A DNA stretch of 64,000 nt from Pleurodeles waltl (lineage: Eukaryota; Chordata; Amphibia; Caudata; Salamandridae): positions 1,345,344,323 to 1,345,408,322 of the forward strand of contig NC_090444.1 in assembly GCF_031143425.1 (NCBI RefSeq), read 5' to 3'. Position 1 is the first letter of the stretch; every line of letters begins with the position of its first letter. Under the pieces are notes generated by a model that was given only the letters and a program-made list of their open reading frames with translations, searched no databases and had not been told where the DNA came from. Of this stretch, positions 46,720-58,426 are shown piece by piece. A program made the position numbers and the translations under genes.

Positions 46720-47460
46720 AAAAGTTTTATGCTGGCTGTAACCAGCGACAGCCATTGGCTGCGCTGTGGTGTCAGTAGCAAAGTACCACAATTCTCTGTC
46801 TTGCACCATGCTCCAGGGCATGGATTTACTAGAAAGATATGCAACACAAGGCTTCAAGACAACATGCTGCAGTGTGTGATAGGGAGAGAGCAACAGTGTG
46901 CCATTTTCACTAGGATATGACACATTGCTGCTCTATCCCTGCCCTGGCACACTGAGTGCTGCCCAGTACCTACACAGGCACCCTTGCACCAAGATGCAAG
47001 GTTGCTGCATTACAGGCGAAATTCTTGTTGCGCAGGAATGGACAACTGCTGGCACAAAAACAAGCCTTTAGAGGCATTTTCATCTTTCTATGTGTGCTGC
47101 AGAATGCAGCACACATAGAAAGAAGAAATAATGAGAAGAAATAAACATATTTTTCCTTGTTACGCCTCTGATGGGAAGGTGTCCGATTATGACTCCTTCC
47201 CTGATTTACTATTCTTAAAAAATCTGGGAATATGCCAAAGCCCATGGGTGGATGAATGCCTGGGAGCTTCCACATTACACCCATGGAACATCTTCCCAGT
47301 GCAGAGTAATGCAAGGCAGTGACTTGCATTGCCCTACTCTGCTCTAGATTTACTAAGCCATGCAGAGCCACGCAAGATGGCTTTGCATGGCTAAGTAAAT
47401 CTAACTTACAGTCTTGCATTGCCTTGCATCACCTTGAGTGAAGCAAGGGCAATGCAAGCT
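46720..47460 (-). mobile_element. hairpin-core DNA element, inverted copy
   Basis: Modules appear in reverse order relative to 23955-24590. The core hairpin at 47084-47122 is perfect: CTTTCTATGTGTGCTGC and its exact complement around AGAAT. The CACCCTTGCACCAAGATGCAAGG block (46979-47001) and GAAATAAACATATTTTTCC flank it. A TTTACTTAGCCA/GGCTAAGTAAATC pair lies near 47350-47402. Non-coding. Confidence 0.55.
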
Positions 47461-49230
47461 CTTAGAAAATTTGGGATCTGGTGTTTTTTCTGCATGGACA
47501 AGAATCCGAGCAGAATCTGCTTTCTATCTCTTCTGGGTTGCATATATGCTACATTTCATGCCTGCGAGTTACTACCAATCACTCCTGGATGAACTCTCGA
47601 AATCACTGACAATGGTTGCTGTCTACAGCATATACCTAACAGCTGCTTGCTTGTCACTATGGAATTATTAAAAGCTTTATGGATTCCATGGAAACCTGCT
47701 CATTCACTAAAAACAATCAAACTATCATGAAATGTCTGCTTTCTATCTTTCACTTCACTTTCTACCATTATTTGTAGCAACACTGCAGCCTAAGCCAAAT
47801 AACATTCACCATTCTTTAAGGTGAGCCCTCCACCACTGTGTAGTGTGTTTCCTATTTGCTAATGAACTTTGGTGTCTGGTCAGGGGTATGAAGTATTACA
47901 TACACTTAGCTACAATACAGTACAATGCCACATAAAATTTTCTTTATTGCAGGTTTTACAGCCTATGCTGAGCTACCAATGATGAACCAAGCATTCCACA
48001 CAAAAATGTTTATGGCTAATTGGAACCCAGTCATTTTGGTTGTATGCGAGTACAGCCCCTGCTCACATCAAAACTGTTGCCTTTCGCTAGATACCTCAAC
48101 AATTTAGTTTAGGATAGAAGTCAACTTGAAAAGATTAATGAATGTAGAATCTCTGGCCAAATTTGTAGAGTCCATCCAAGAATAAATGTCCTAAAACTAC
48201 TTTAAAGCATGGTCCACTGAGGACTGAGTTCCTCCTTTTATCTGGAAAAAACCCTGACTCCAATTCCTACATGGCAGAATTAGTCTTAAGTTTATGCTGT
48301 GATTATGGAGTCTGCCAAATTTCTGGGATCCCTATGGAGCAAAAACCTTAGCTTGCCAGCACACATTGTTACTACGTTAAAGAGAGTTCAACTGCAACTC
48401 CATCTCCTCTGGGGTATCAACCCTTTTATCCCTGAGCAAGATGTAAACTAGTTATTTAAACCTTTGTTCTTTCCAAAATGATTACTGCAATTTTCCTCCA
48501 CACATGCATTCCCAAAATGCACCGATTCCAACTCCAGGCCACTCTACAGGCTGCTAACAGGCTGGCCACACAGGCAAAACAAATTTGGCTACATCGCACC
48601 TATTCTGATCTGTATGCACTGTATTTTAATAGAAGCAAGAAACCCCTACAAGCTGCACTGCATTGCACATAAAGCTGTGGAAACCTGCTACCTTGAACAA
48701 AAACTGATCTTTTCAGGTGGACAGCCAGGACAGTCTCCTCATCTAGGTTTCAAGATTCATGAAATAAAAGATACTGAAACAGTTCTTCTCTGGAAGAGCT
48801 CCGAGTGTGGAGCTCTCATAATATCATATCATTATAATTGTGTCCTGGGACCTCTTCAAGAAAGCGTTAAAGAACCTGTGGCCAAATATGCTAAGCATTT
48901 TAACGGTATAGAATACGTTGATTCAGTGTTTCAGATTGTTAAAATGCTTTGCAGAATTTACTAAAGACATTTTAAGAATTAGTAAACTTTTGCCAACTTC
49001 TAAAACGGCTTTGCAAATGGATGTTGATTTGCAATTTTTAAGGGGCATGATGTAGGCGCCCCTTCCAAATTATGAATCAGTATGTGATGTATTAATACTT
49101 TGCGACCATAAACTATTATCAACTACAGAGTTGAGGTGTAGTGCATTTGTAAAAGGAAATGGGTTCTCTTGTGACTCATTTGCCTTTATGAATTTTTCAA
49201 AAAAATATTTGTTTGGGAGTAGGCACTAGT
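47461..49230. other. mostly unclassified; possible LINE remnant inside
   Basis: A/T-rich DNA without clear repeat ends. The only coding-like stretch is 48478-48964, listed separately. The rest gives no recognisable feature. Confidence 0.35.
48478..48964 (+). pseudogene. possible LINE (L1/Tx1-like) ORF2 linker remnant
   Basis: Two overlapping frames (48478-48672 and 48614-48964) read in succession as QATLQAANRLATQAKQIWLH, then YFNRSKKPLQAALHC / KAVETCYLEQK, and GFKIHEIKDTETVLLWKSS. The pattern of basic and acidic residues and the KI.EIKD...L segment recalls the linker between endonuclease and reverse transcriptase in L1/Tx1 LINEs. No catalytic motif is visible, so the assignment is weak and chance is a real alternative. 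Confidence 0.2.
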
Positions 49231-49239
49231 TGAAGGGAT

Positions 49240-50235
49240 CAATCCCAAACCTAATTCTTAAACACACTTTTAAAAAAAGAATCCTTTTTTCATAAGAAGC
49301 TCCGATTCCATTAAGGAAAGTGTACTGAATTAAAAATAATCTTTATTGCGAGGAAAGCACAGACAAGGTTGTCTGCTGATACTAGCAGGCCACCATACCT
49401 TTAATGGCTTCCAACTGGAATGAGTCACAATTTGTGACCTACCTCAGCAATATTCATGAGGTAGGTCAGATTGCGAAACAGTCTCACAGTCTGAATCTTT
49501 TTTTATAACTCTGACCTTTTGATACATAGGTCAGTTTGTAAAAAAAATTCTGGTTGCAAAAATACTGGTCACAAATTGTGGCCAGTACTTGCGATTAGAA
49601 AGTAAGTACCTCTGGCCTCTAAAGCCTGAAATGCAAAGTAATTTAGTGGTTGCAAATCCTTTATTACAGGCTTTGTGACAACTAAATCACTTTTTCTTTT
49701 TTACTAACCCCATTTTGCGATTCAGTAAACTTTTCACAATCGCAAAATCAGTTTAGAAAAAACATATTGAATAACAATTTGGAAATAGCATTTTCTTTCT
49801 AATTTGCGAGTCAGCAGAGTATGTATGTCTTTGGACCCTATCCTCTTTGTGAACATTGGATAAAGATTCAGGGAGCAACTTTCAGTGTACCTTTTTTTAA
49901 TGTAGTCCTGTTTCATTTAAGGAAAAGGGACTGCATCAAAAAAAGTTTATTTATTTAAACACAATCAAAGATCGGTTGACCCTTGTAGTGCACCATCCAT
50001 GTGACTGTGTTCAATCACTGTGAGCCACACTTTGCGACCGATTTCATGAATATTAATGAGGTAGGTGGGATTTCAACCCACAATAATTGAATATTTTGTG
50101 AAGCGACCCCTTTTGTACATAGCCTGGTTTGCCAAACTACACACTGGTAGCTAAAATACTGGTTGCAAACTGCCACCAGTTTTGGCAACTAGCATATTAA
50201 TATTTCTGGCCACTACTTTTCTAATATCATTTCCA
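49240..50235 (+). repeat. two diverged tandem copies of an interspersed repeat
   Basis: The first copy holds CACAATTTGTGACCTACCTC, ATTCATGAGGTAGGTCAG and ACTGGTCACAAATTGTGGCCAG (49424-49590). The second holds CACTTTGCGACCGATTTC, ATTAATGAGGTAGGTGGG and ACTGGTTGCAAACTGCCACCAG (50026-50190). The same order and spacing about 600 bases apart indicate one family inserted twice or duplicated. Palindromic CACAAATTGTG units suggest a MITE-like nature. Confidence 0.5.
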
Positions 50236-50593
50236 GAAATTCATTGTCCTTTTGGTGGAGTCTTCACAGATGAAAACTTATAACAAGAATGCAGTTCCCC
50301 ATTTATATATGAATCACCTCCCTTTTCATGCATTTCTACTCTCTCTGTGCTGTTCATTACCTCCTTCGACCTTTCACTATAATATGCGATTTACTGTATA
50401 TGTAATCTAATGTTATTGTATTTGATATAATACCTATTTATCCCAAATGATATTTATCAGAGAGAGTTATTTTGTGTGCTCTGTCACTCATTGGTTTTTA
50501 TTAAACTGCTAATAAAGAAATTAATTAATAAATGAATACATATGGATGTTTCAGTACATGCATGATTCTAGTCATGTGCACTGTGAAAACTCT

Positions 50594-51139
50594 GGGGCCT
50601 ATTTACAAAAACAGTCACGCAGCGCAGCAAATCACTTTGCATGCACTGCACTGAGTGACAGGGAAAAGGCAGATATGTGCTATATTTAAGGCAATACAAC
50701 ACATCCCTGTCTTTTCCCCTGTGCTGGCACCCTTTTTGCGACCTAGCAGCCCTAGCAAGCCCTTGTGTTTTACAGCACACATAGAAAGAGGAAGTACTGA
50801 GGAGAAATAAATATATTTCTTCTCCTTATGTCTCTCCTGAGAAGACATATCTTTTTGGATCATTCCCAGGTTTACCAGTTCTGGTAAATCTGGAAGTGCA
50901 TTAAAAACAACAGAAGTTGCTTTGGAACACCCGCACAACTCCCATGGAACACCATCCCAGGGCAGAATAAGGCAACGTAGCAATTTTCTCTGCGTTGCCT
51001 TATTCCAGCTTTATGGAGCCACTCAGGGCCAGGCAAAGTGGCCTTGCGAGGCTTCATAAAGCTGACTTAAGGTTTGCGTTGCTCTTGCACCATGCTGCGA
51101 GGTGCAAGAGCGACGCAAACCACCTTGTAAATAGGTCCC
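50594..51139 (-). mobile_element. 548-bp-class element with 15-bp inverted termini
   Basis: GGGGCCTATTTACAA (50594-50608) and TTGTAAATAGGTCCC (51125-51139) are inverted repeats matching at 14 of 15 positions. Inside are a half-copy of the hairpin core (ACAGCACACATAGAAAGAGG, 50773-50792), GAAATAAATATATTTC (50807-50822), AAGGCAACG...CGTTGCCTT (50970-51001) and TTGCGTTGCTCTTGCACC/GGTGCAAGAGCGACGCAA (51073-51118). This is the best-delimited member of the hairpin-core group. No protein; no clear target duplication. Confidence 0.7.
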
Positions 51140-51850
51140 ACTGTTTATAGTCCAGTGCTTGGAAAGTGTCACATGGCAGGTCAGGCTAGATGTGCATCAT
51201 GAGAGCTCTGTGAATGTCATAGTAACGGGATAGTGGTGCATGGCAGGTCAGTATAATTATATCCTTGGTGGCCTATAGATGATTCAGTACTGGAACAGAG
51301 GGTTCGAGATCCATGATGGTTCAAGATAGAAATGCATTGTGAAAGCCTTTTCCATGTCATGTTACTGGCAGAACATAAAGTGAGTCAGGCTCCACCAATA
51401 AGAAAAATAGCATTTGATGTAATTTTTTTTTTTTTTAAACCATTGAGTACATTGAAAACATATTTAATATAAACAAACACAAAATTCACAGTTCACTATC
51501 AAATTGTACTGCGAATTGACGTTGTTTGTAGTGCCTTGCAAGCAATAATTCCACATTTTCTTATAGAGCATTGTGCAAAGGAATCACATTTTGAGACTGA
51601 AAAAGGAATAAATAAGTCCTGGCACTTATATACTTTATTGATGCGACCTTCTGGCTACTGCTGAGTGCAGGCGATTCTGGACCCCATTAACATAAGAAAC
51701 ACGTGTTTCCTGAGAATGGTGAGGCATATGATCATGTTTTCCTAAGGAGTGATGCCTTCCTCAAACCTGATATAAAGGGTCAGTTTGAGAGTAACGAAAG
51801 GTAACTCAAAGGCGTGAAAAGGAGGAATTCAAATGTAGTCAAAGGGGCAT
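51140..51850. other. no supported feature
   Basis: Mixed DNA with a T-run at about 51422-51436. Some alternating phrases (GTGAGAGCTCTGTGAATGTC / GTGAAAGCCTTTTCCATGTC about 140 bases apart) hint at an old duplication near 51200-51370. Nothing coding is supported. Confidence 0.4.
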
Positions 51851-52255
51851 TTTTAAGAGCCCCTAGCGCCACCTTAGCGCCGCCACAGCATTATTTTTTC
51901 AATGCTAAGGTGGAGCTAAAGTGTCTTTTCTGCCACAACATATTTACAAAGTGGGGCAATGCATGCATTGCGCCTCTTTGTAAGCCCTTGCACCACATTA
52001 TGCTTGTGCCAGGCACGATGTATGCAAGGGGGACGTTGAGGTGCTAAGAGCCCTGCAAAAATGATGCAGTGAAATTTTAAAGATTTCACTGCACCAGTTT
52101 TGGCGTCACTCTCATAGTAACCTATGTGCCTCCTTGCACTTCGCTGCACTAGCGTCAACATTTCTGAAGCTAGTTAAGCAAAGCGCCACAACAACATCAA
52201 AATGTTGACGATATTGTGCTAGCGACTGGTATGGTGCACCTTATTATAAATACAG
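51851..52255 (+). mobile_element. TTTAAGAGCCCCTAGC family, copy 1
   Basis: Starts TTTTAAGAGCCCCTAGCGCC. Hairpins include AATGCATGCATT (51959-51970), AGTGAAAT...ATTTCACT (52067-52091) and CAACATTT...AAATGTTG. The second copy at 53403-53765 shares the start, GGGGCAATGCATGCATTG/GGCACAATGCATGCATTG, and the GCCAGGCA(C/T)(A/G)ATGTATGCAA block in order. Non-coding, MITE-like. Confidence 0.5.
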
Positions 52256-53402
52256 TGCAACCATGGTGTCATTGGATTGCGATGGGGGGCGGAAGAAAAG
52301 TGGTGCATTATAGCTTATATGCCATTTCTTTCTTAAATATTGGCCAAAGCCTTTTAAAACCTTTCCGTAGTTGGTGGAGGTGTAACCCTCAAGCAGTACT
52401 TCCAAGCTGCCAATGTCCCAAGATCATGATCGTGTCTGTAGCCCTAGAAGAAGGCCTAAAAGCAGACAGAATAAAGAAGCTCTGCAGGCCTAGAAGTAGA
52501 CAAACTAAAGAAGATGAAACAAACAAACATGCCAGGTAACATTTTAAGCAGGCTATTGACTTATGCCCAGCTCGATCAGAGAATATTCATCTTTGTTATA
52601 AAGAAATTATTCCTATCAGGCAGAATTTAAGACTTTGTTCACTAAAGTCCAACCAGGAGTAAGAGGGTGGTGGCCCATGGCATGCACTGTTTAGTGGTAG
52701 GATTAGTGCTCTACAAGATACCATCATGTGTTTCTGGGCTAAGAGAGGAGCTGGTGACAGCATTCACTACAACACGTTACCCTATAACGTTAAATGCAGT
52801 GAAAAAAAGAATAGGATTACATATCTCAGATACTGGAGAGTGCTAAGTTGCATGTCTTTAGTGAGAGGCCCCAGACAGTTTCCTAAAAACAAAAGAACCA
52901 TGTGAAGTAAGTCACGAAGGGCATGTTACTCTTGTACGTTTTCCGGTTCTCCAAGAAACACAAACGTGTATTGCAGGCAGATCACTAGCATCCTCCTAAA
53001 TGTCTTGGGCTTGCTGGTACTCTCTAGAATGATGACAGCCTATGTTGGCAAATATAGGTTAGACCTAGGGATGGATACTAATTTGTGATCAGTTAACTTT
53101 AATGTTCTGGGAAGGTAGTAGGGAGTTTTTTTCCCCTCAGATTTAGAGGACGCTGTCCGAGGGACATATGTGTACCAGGCACATATTTTGAAGGAAATCT
53201 ACAGGCTGTCGTAATTCAGTAAAGTGATGATCATTTTTCAGAAATCTCGTTATGGCTCCTAAGACAATACATCGAACTACCCCTGATATTCTGCCCAGCT
53301 TCATGACGTGGGCTTTTTTCTTTGAAAATAAACAACCTTAACCATAGTTGGTGCTGTGGGTCGAACATCATTTCTGACTCTATGAAGATACCAAGGAGCT
53401 GA
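52256..53402. other. no supported gene
   Basis: A frame at 52216-52539 (107 codons) has no recognisable domain. The rest is A/T-leaning DNA without repeat ends I can name. Confidence 0.4.
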
Positions 53403-53765
53403 TTTAAGAGCCCCTAGCACCTCCTTGTGCCACATTAGCTTAATCTTTTTATGCAAATGTGACCCAACGAGGCCAAAATCGCAGCACCAAATTTACTAAA
53501 TGGCACAATGCATGCATTGTGGTACTTTGTAACCCTTGCGCTACATTATGCCTGCGCCAGGCATAATGTATGCAAAGGCTGTTTTCCATCATTGGCGATA
53601 AAACGGATGCATGCATGCTCAGAGCAGGTGTTCAAAAGGAGGCATGCCATTGTTTTCAATGGGTATCAATGGGCTTTGCAGGATTAGCATCAACATTTGT
53701 TATGGTAATCCTGCAAAGCTCTGAAAGAGTTCCCCTAACTTCTGCCATAGTGGCGTTAGGGGGGG
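53403..53765 (+). mobile_element. TTTAAGAGCCCCTAGC family, copy 2
   Basis: Colinear with 51851-52255 but more diverged, and its right end fades into a G-run (53760-53769). GCAGGATTAGCATCAACATT / GTTATGGTAATCCTGC forms an inverted pair near 53680-53715. Non-coding. Confidence 0.45.
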
Positions 53766-55157
53766 GGGGCTAACCAGTGAAACCAGTGCAGTAGCCATGG
53801 ATGTTCAACAATAGAAAATACCTCAGACAAGTCAAGAAGAGCTGACATGGGAGCATGCTCTTCATGTATTGTTTCCTGTTTGTCATCCTTCACTCCTAAA
53901 GGGTTTATGTCCTCGTCTAAAAACGAACTAAACATGTTCCAAGTCTGACTGGGCATCTAGTAAAGTATGTCACAAACACATCTTATGAAACTACAAAGGT
54001 GGCACCATTGTTTGGTGCACACTCTACATATGGATCTGCCACACTTCAGGATTTCGATAGTGGGTGCTCGGTGGTGGAGGAAGGCTCTTGTGGCAACTTC
54101 CTCCATTGTCTTCTGTCCTCTTCTGGGTCGAGGAAGTCCTTAAGTCCTGAAGTCATCCCTGTGGCCTCTTCTACACCACGCAGCTGGCAGCAACTGCAGC
54201 GTCCAGGAGATCACAGTAGCAATCATACTGTAAATACTCATCTTATGCACCAGAAGAACGGTGATTATCTTCTCTGGTGAATGAGGGACATGTCCAACGA
54301 AATTCCATTTGCCAAATAAAGGTATTTAGGCTACCTCATCGTGTGTGGGGGTAATATATCGGCTGTTACCGTTCTGTATCTGTTCTGTTACCGTGTGTGG
54401 AGCTTGCAGAGCTGCTGCTCAATCTATCTCTGTTTTGTGCATGTGAGGAATACTTGCACTGGAACTGCCTGCACCTGCTGTGTGACTGTGAGGTACTGGT
54501 GATGCCTCCTCCGCTTCCACTTTGAGGAGCTTGCTCTGCTGTTATCCATTTGTGTGCGTGAGGTAAGATTGTTTTTTTTTCTCCCCGTGTGTACTTGTCT
54601 TGTCTGTGCAAAAATGTATTGCTGTTATATGTGCTCAATCAGTTGTTCATGCACAGGAAGTTTGCACTGCTGCCACCCCGTGTGTCACTAAAGGTTGCAC
54701 TGCTGTTGAACTCGCTGTACCCTCTCTGCAATGGGGTTGAGGAGCACCTCATAAGTCGCAACAGCGGAAACTGGCACTGACCGACGGCCTGGCGATCTGG
54801 GACACTGTGGAAGTATAATAACTCCTTTATGCACCCCTTTCTGTCTGTTATTTTGAAGAAGTCATAAATCACATTTCAGAATGCCACAACCGATATTAGA
54901 GGTGGTGGTTGAGAGACCCAACGGAGCAACAGTGACTGGCAGACAAGGAGAAATTAAGAAAAATATGAAGTGAGGCGAGAGAGAGGCAGAGAGGGAATAA
55001 AAAGCATGGTGGAGACAAAAATGGAAAAAGAATCCTAGAAAAGAGGAGAAGAAGTTAGGAGCAGAAAACCACCTCAGCAACACCAAGCACCACCTGAAAA
55101 CTTGTAAGGACGCTAGATTCCCTGACTTCACCACTCGCTGTCTTAGCCTAAAGGGCA
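53766..55157. other. unclassified; no supported gene
   Basis: Frames of 60-100 codons on both strands have no recognisable motif. The 54375-54800 segment alternates CTGCTG-type and TGTGTG-type words and may be an old repeat. The 54862-55158 minus-strand frame is Phe/Ser/Leu-rich by composition. Confidence 0.35.
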
Positions 55158-55159
55158 AA

Positions 55160-55570
55160 GTGGGGTATTTTAATTTAGGGGTATGTTCAAAGTGTGGTAT
55201 CTTAATTCAGGGGCATGTTCAAAGCGGGGTATTTTAATTTAGGGGTATGTTCAAAGTGAGGTATTTTAATTTAGGGGTATGTTCAAAGTGGGGGCATTTT
55301 AATTTAGGGGTAAGGTGAAAGTGGGGGCTATTTTAATGTAGGGGTATGGTGCAAGTGGGGGCATTTTAATTTAGGGGTAAGGTGAAAGTGGGGGCTATTT
55401 TAATGTAGGGGTATGGTGCAAGTGGGGGTATTTTAATGTAGGGGTAAGGTGAAAGTGGGGGTATTTTAATGTAGGGGTAAGGTGCAAGTGGGGGTATTTT
55501 AATGTAGGGGTAAGGTGAAAGTGGGGGTATTTTAATGTAGGGGTAAGGTGAAAGTGGGGGTATTTTAACG
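55160..55570. repeat. 33-bp minisatellite, about 13 units
   Basis: The unit is of the form GGGGTATTTTAATTTAGGGG then TATGTTCAAAGT. The TTAAT landmark recurs at about 55171, 55203, 55235, 55267, 55300, 55334, 55367, 55401, 55434, 55467, 55500, 55533 and 55566. The first four units use TATGTTCAAAG and the later ones TAAGGTGAAAG or TATGGTGCAAG, so the array grew in blocks of variants. Confidence 0.95.
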
Positions 55571-56941
55571 TTCTGGCTACTCTCTTGCTGTTCTGGTGTG
55601 ATAGAAGTTTGTATTGCTACCGCTCACGCTGTGTTATGTGTCTAAAAGGAGCTTGCACCCTCTGCCCCCTCCTGTTCTTAGAGCAAAGGGAGGCTTGACT
55701 TGCCAATGACATTTCCTTGTGTCTTGAGGAACCTTCAAATATAATTTTACCGGAATAAAAGCCAAATGATTAGTTTTGTCAAAGCTTGTTTAACAGATAG
55801 GCAGGTCATTTTATGTAAGACTTCATAGTTTCCACTAGGACGACAGGCTCACTTTTCTGCAGGAATGAGGCTCCTTTATTTTGGACACCTCTCTTCAGGA
55901 CTGCTTGTACTGTGACAATGCCAGCACTTGTCTGCAGGCCTGTGAGTCATGCAAGCTTGTGAGCCCCCACTCCCTGCTTTCAACCCGAACCGAGAATTTA
56001 AATGACTTAAAATGAAGCAAGCCGGCATCGCGTGTCTCTGGAACACTTTGCTACGTTTGTGGTTCAGTCTCCAGTTCACATTTTGAACTCTCGTTTTCCG
56101 CTGTTTCCCTGGCAATCAACCATGCGCCATTTATGATATTATTTATATGAAAAGCATCAAAGTCTTTGGGCAAATCAGAGAAGGCTTTTGTGGACGGAGC
56201 AGAAAAAACGTGCATTCATTGCTCGAAGGACACACTGCACTTTCTATTCACAACGCGCAAGGAAATCTTGGGCTTTCAAGTGACCTGCAAGCGAGGGTTT
56301 GGAGTGCACAAAGGTCGGCATTCAGATTTCTATGAAAAACAAGCGAAAGAACGCAAAAGATACTTTCTTTTCCCCGCTACGCGGTGGGCGTCGTCGTCAA
56401 AGCATCCCTTTCCTTCTACCTCACATTTAAGTGTTAAAATATATGAACGCTCAAGAGCGAGGCTTTCCGAGTGATTCCGCGCGTTTGAATCTGAAATTCC
56501 CAGTGCACGTACAATGCTGGGCCACGTGTTGATTTGACCCAGTAGCGTAGGTTAGACGGTTTGGACTCTCGAACAAGACATTTAAAAAGTGCCTCTTTGA
56601 CTGCTGTCGGGGCAACTATTAGGGTTCATTGGGCCCCTGTACCACTGCACCCGCTGCAGCAATGATAGCTATGTTCCTGATTTGACTCATGATTTCTGTT
56701 GCTGAATGGGCAATAACGTGGGCGCGTACAGACATTAAAGCAGCGCCTGGTATTACAATAAATGGCAATTAACAAAGGAATTGACAAAAAAGGTATAAAT
56801 AAACAAAAAATACTTCTCAACAATGACATCATAAATTGTCACTGGACACGCATTAGCTTTGCGAAAATTCACCGTTTTTCTGTATCTACAGAAATAGTAA
56901 TTATGCTGCAACATCATCACAAACGATAGATGAAATTATAC
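55571..56941. other. unclassified; no assigned gene
   Basis: Overlapping frames at 56147-56335 and 56166-56474 are open for 62 and 102 codons. The longer one has a Lys/Arg-rich middle and a few Cys/His residues but no family I recognise, and both phases being open argues for chance. A repeat block at 56628-56695 is listed separately. Confidence 0.35.
56628..56695 (+). repeat. dispersed block shared with 14213-14280
   Basis: GGGCCCCTGTACCACTGCAC and GCAGCAATGATAGCTATGTT match the other site in order and spacing with scattered substitutions. Unnamed interspersed repeat. Confidence 0.4.
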
Positions 56942-57125
56942 AATTTAATTAAAAAGAAATTACTAAAAACATCTTGTGGTGTATCAAATCACTTGTGACT
57001 TCCAAATATAAAGGTGGTTACTATATCCATAGTATTATATAGTTTACTTAAAAAAGAAATGAATAAAAACATTTTGTGTTGTATCAAATTCCTTGTGATT
57101 TCCAAATTCAAAGGTGGTTACTATA
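56942..57125. repeat. diverged tandem duplication, period about 100 bp
   Basis: Copy one (56942-57025) and copy two (57041-57125) share TTAAAAAGAAAT, AAAAACAT(C/T)TTGTG, GTATCAAAT, CTTGTGA(C/T)TTCCAAAT and AAAGGTGGTTACTATA in the same order. About 85 of each 100 bases are comparable. No coding role is apparent. Confidence 0.8.
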
Positions 57126-57175
57126 ACGCCCGTTTCTTTGACTAGTAGACTGGTAATTCCGGTAGGCTGTCAAAA

Positions 57176-57235
57176 TTAGCATAACGGTATAACCAGCACA
57201 ACAGGTTCATAAGTGTTTGAATCCTACATTTTTAG
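57176..57235 (+). ncRNA. tRNA-like fragment (A-box and B-box words)
   Basis: TAGCATAACGG matches the A-box form TRGCNNARNNG, and GTTTGAATCC about 35 bases downstream matches the B-box. Flanking GTCAAAA and TTTTAGC could pair as a mismatched acceptor stem, and AACA...TGTT could form an anticodon stem around TTCATAA. The T-arm does not fold properly, so it is at best a tRNA-derived SINE head or relic. Confidence 0.2.
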
Positions 57236-58423
57236 CCTATATGCTTAAAACAAACTGTGCAACACTATGCATTATTTGGATAGACTGCTTCTAGCAATTT
57301 ATTTGGACTGAGGAAACCATCCCTGTTTTCCAAAGTCCACACGAGAGGGGCAGACTAGCTTGATAAGCACACTCACTTGGTGCCATCTGACCTGTCTTGT
57401 CTCCGATTCCAGTTCTGTAGGAAGCCCCAGTCCTGCTTTGTTCCAAAGTGTGTATGTATGTGTGTGGCCAGCATAGCACATGTACCAGGCTTAATGGATG
57501 CATCTGCACCTAACCAGTTGTCGCCCTTGGCCTTTCAGCTGAACACTCATGTTAAGCACCTGCAGCGGCTCTCAAAGTTATTGTCATCATAGAGCTAGGT
57601 CCGGTTCACTTGTTTGTAGTGTTTTACCGATTGCAAACACTCATGGAGCTTCGATGGTGCCTGCTGAGTGCCGTTCTCACTTTTCTGACCAGGGCTCATC
57701 TTTGCACCGTCTTTATGAAAATGCCTATGAACATGTGAAGTATTCGATTGGATTTGGTGTGGTGCTGCAGTGCATTATTTTTATTTGAGCATACCCACAT
57801 ACAGCTCACAATGCGTGATCTCACTGCTAATGACTTACTGGCCCTGCTGATCAACAGAGCCTAGCAGATTGCCCACTCTGGGGACCTCATCCACAGCAGA
57901 TATGGATAGAATTGTTACGATTAAGACCCCTGCCAGTAATCATGAGTATTCTTCAGTCATGACAAGGAGATATCATTTTGTTTCTAAAAGCCAACAAAAG
58001 TCCTCCTTAAAAGATGTCAGTACCCAGACATGCACAATGACATCTGTCTAGTTAATTTGTGGAAACAGTCTCAGAGTGGCTCTGATGCACAGTGTCAACC
58101 CACTGTCATCTAAAGTGCTTTAGAATTAAGATTGAATCTTGGAAGACCGACCCTATTTAAAATTTTTAGACAAAGACTCGTGAATGTATTTGGAGCATTT
58201 CAAGTCCTCCAACTCAACCTCCACCAAACGATGTTGGGCGCCTTTGAATTGTCACTAGCACGGCGTCCTAGTCAGTCTGTGAACCTCCTGCGACATAAGG
58301 CTGGATGAGGTAATGAGACTGGAGCAGGAGGGGAGAACTGTGTAAGTCTCAGATCCCTCTTTGTGAGCAACTGCGGCACACTCATTAGTTTTAATGAATG
58401 TTTTAAAATATAATTAATCAGAC
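57236..58423. other. no supported gene
   Basis: Frames of 60-80 codons on both strands without motifs. The TGCTGATCAACAGAGCCTAG region (57846) and neighbouring text are not recognised. Nothing else is supported. Confidence 0.4.
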
Positions 58424-58426
58424 TAT

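Noticed and set aside
53756..53770. G-run as a telomere-type or G-quadruplex array
   Set aside because: A single run without the repeated G-tracts needed for a quadruplex or telomere repeat.
56166..56474. 102-codon frame with Cys and His residues
   Set aside because: A zinc-finger reading was considered, but spacing matches no known finger and a second phase is equally open.
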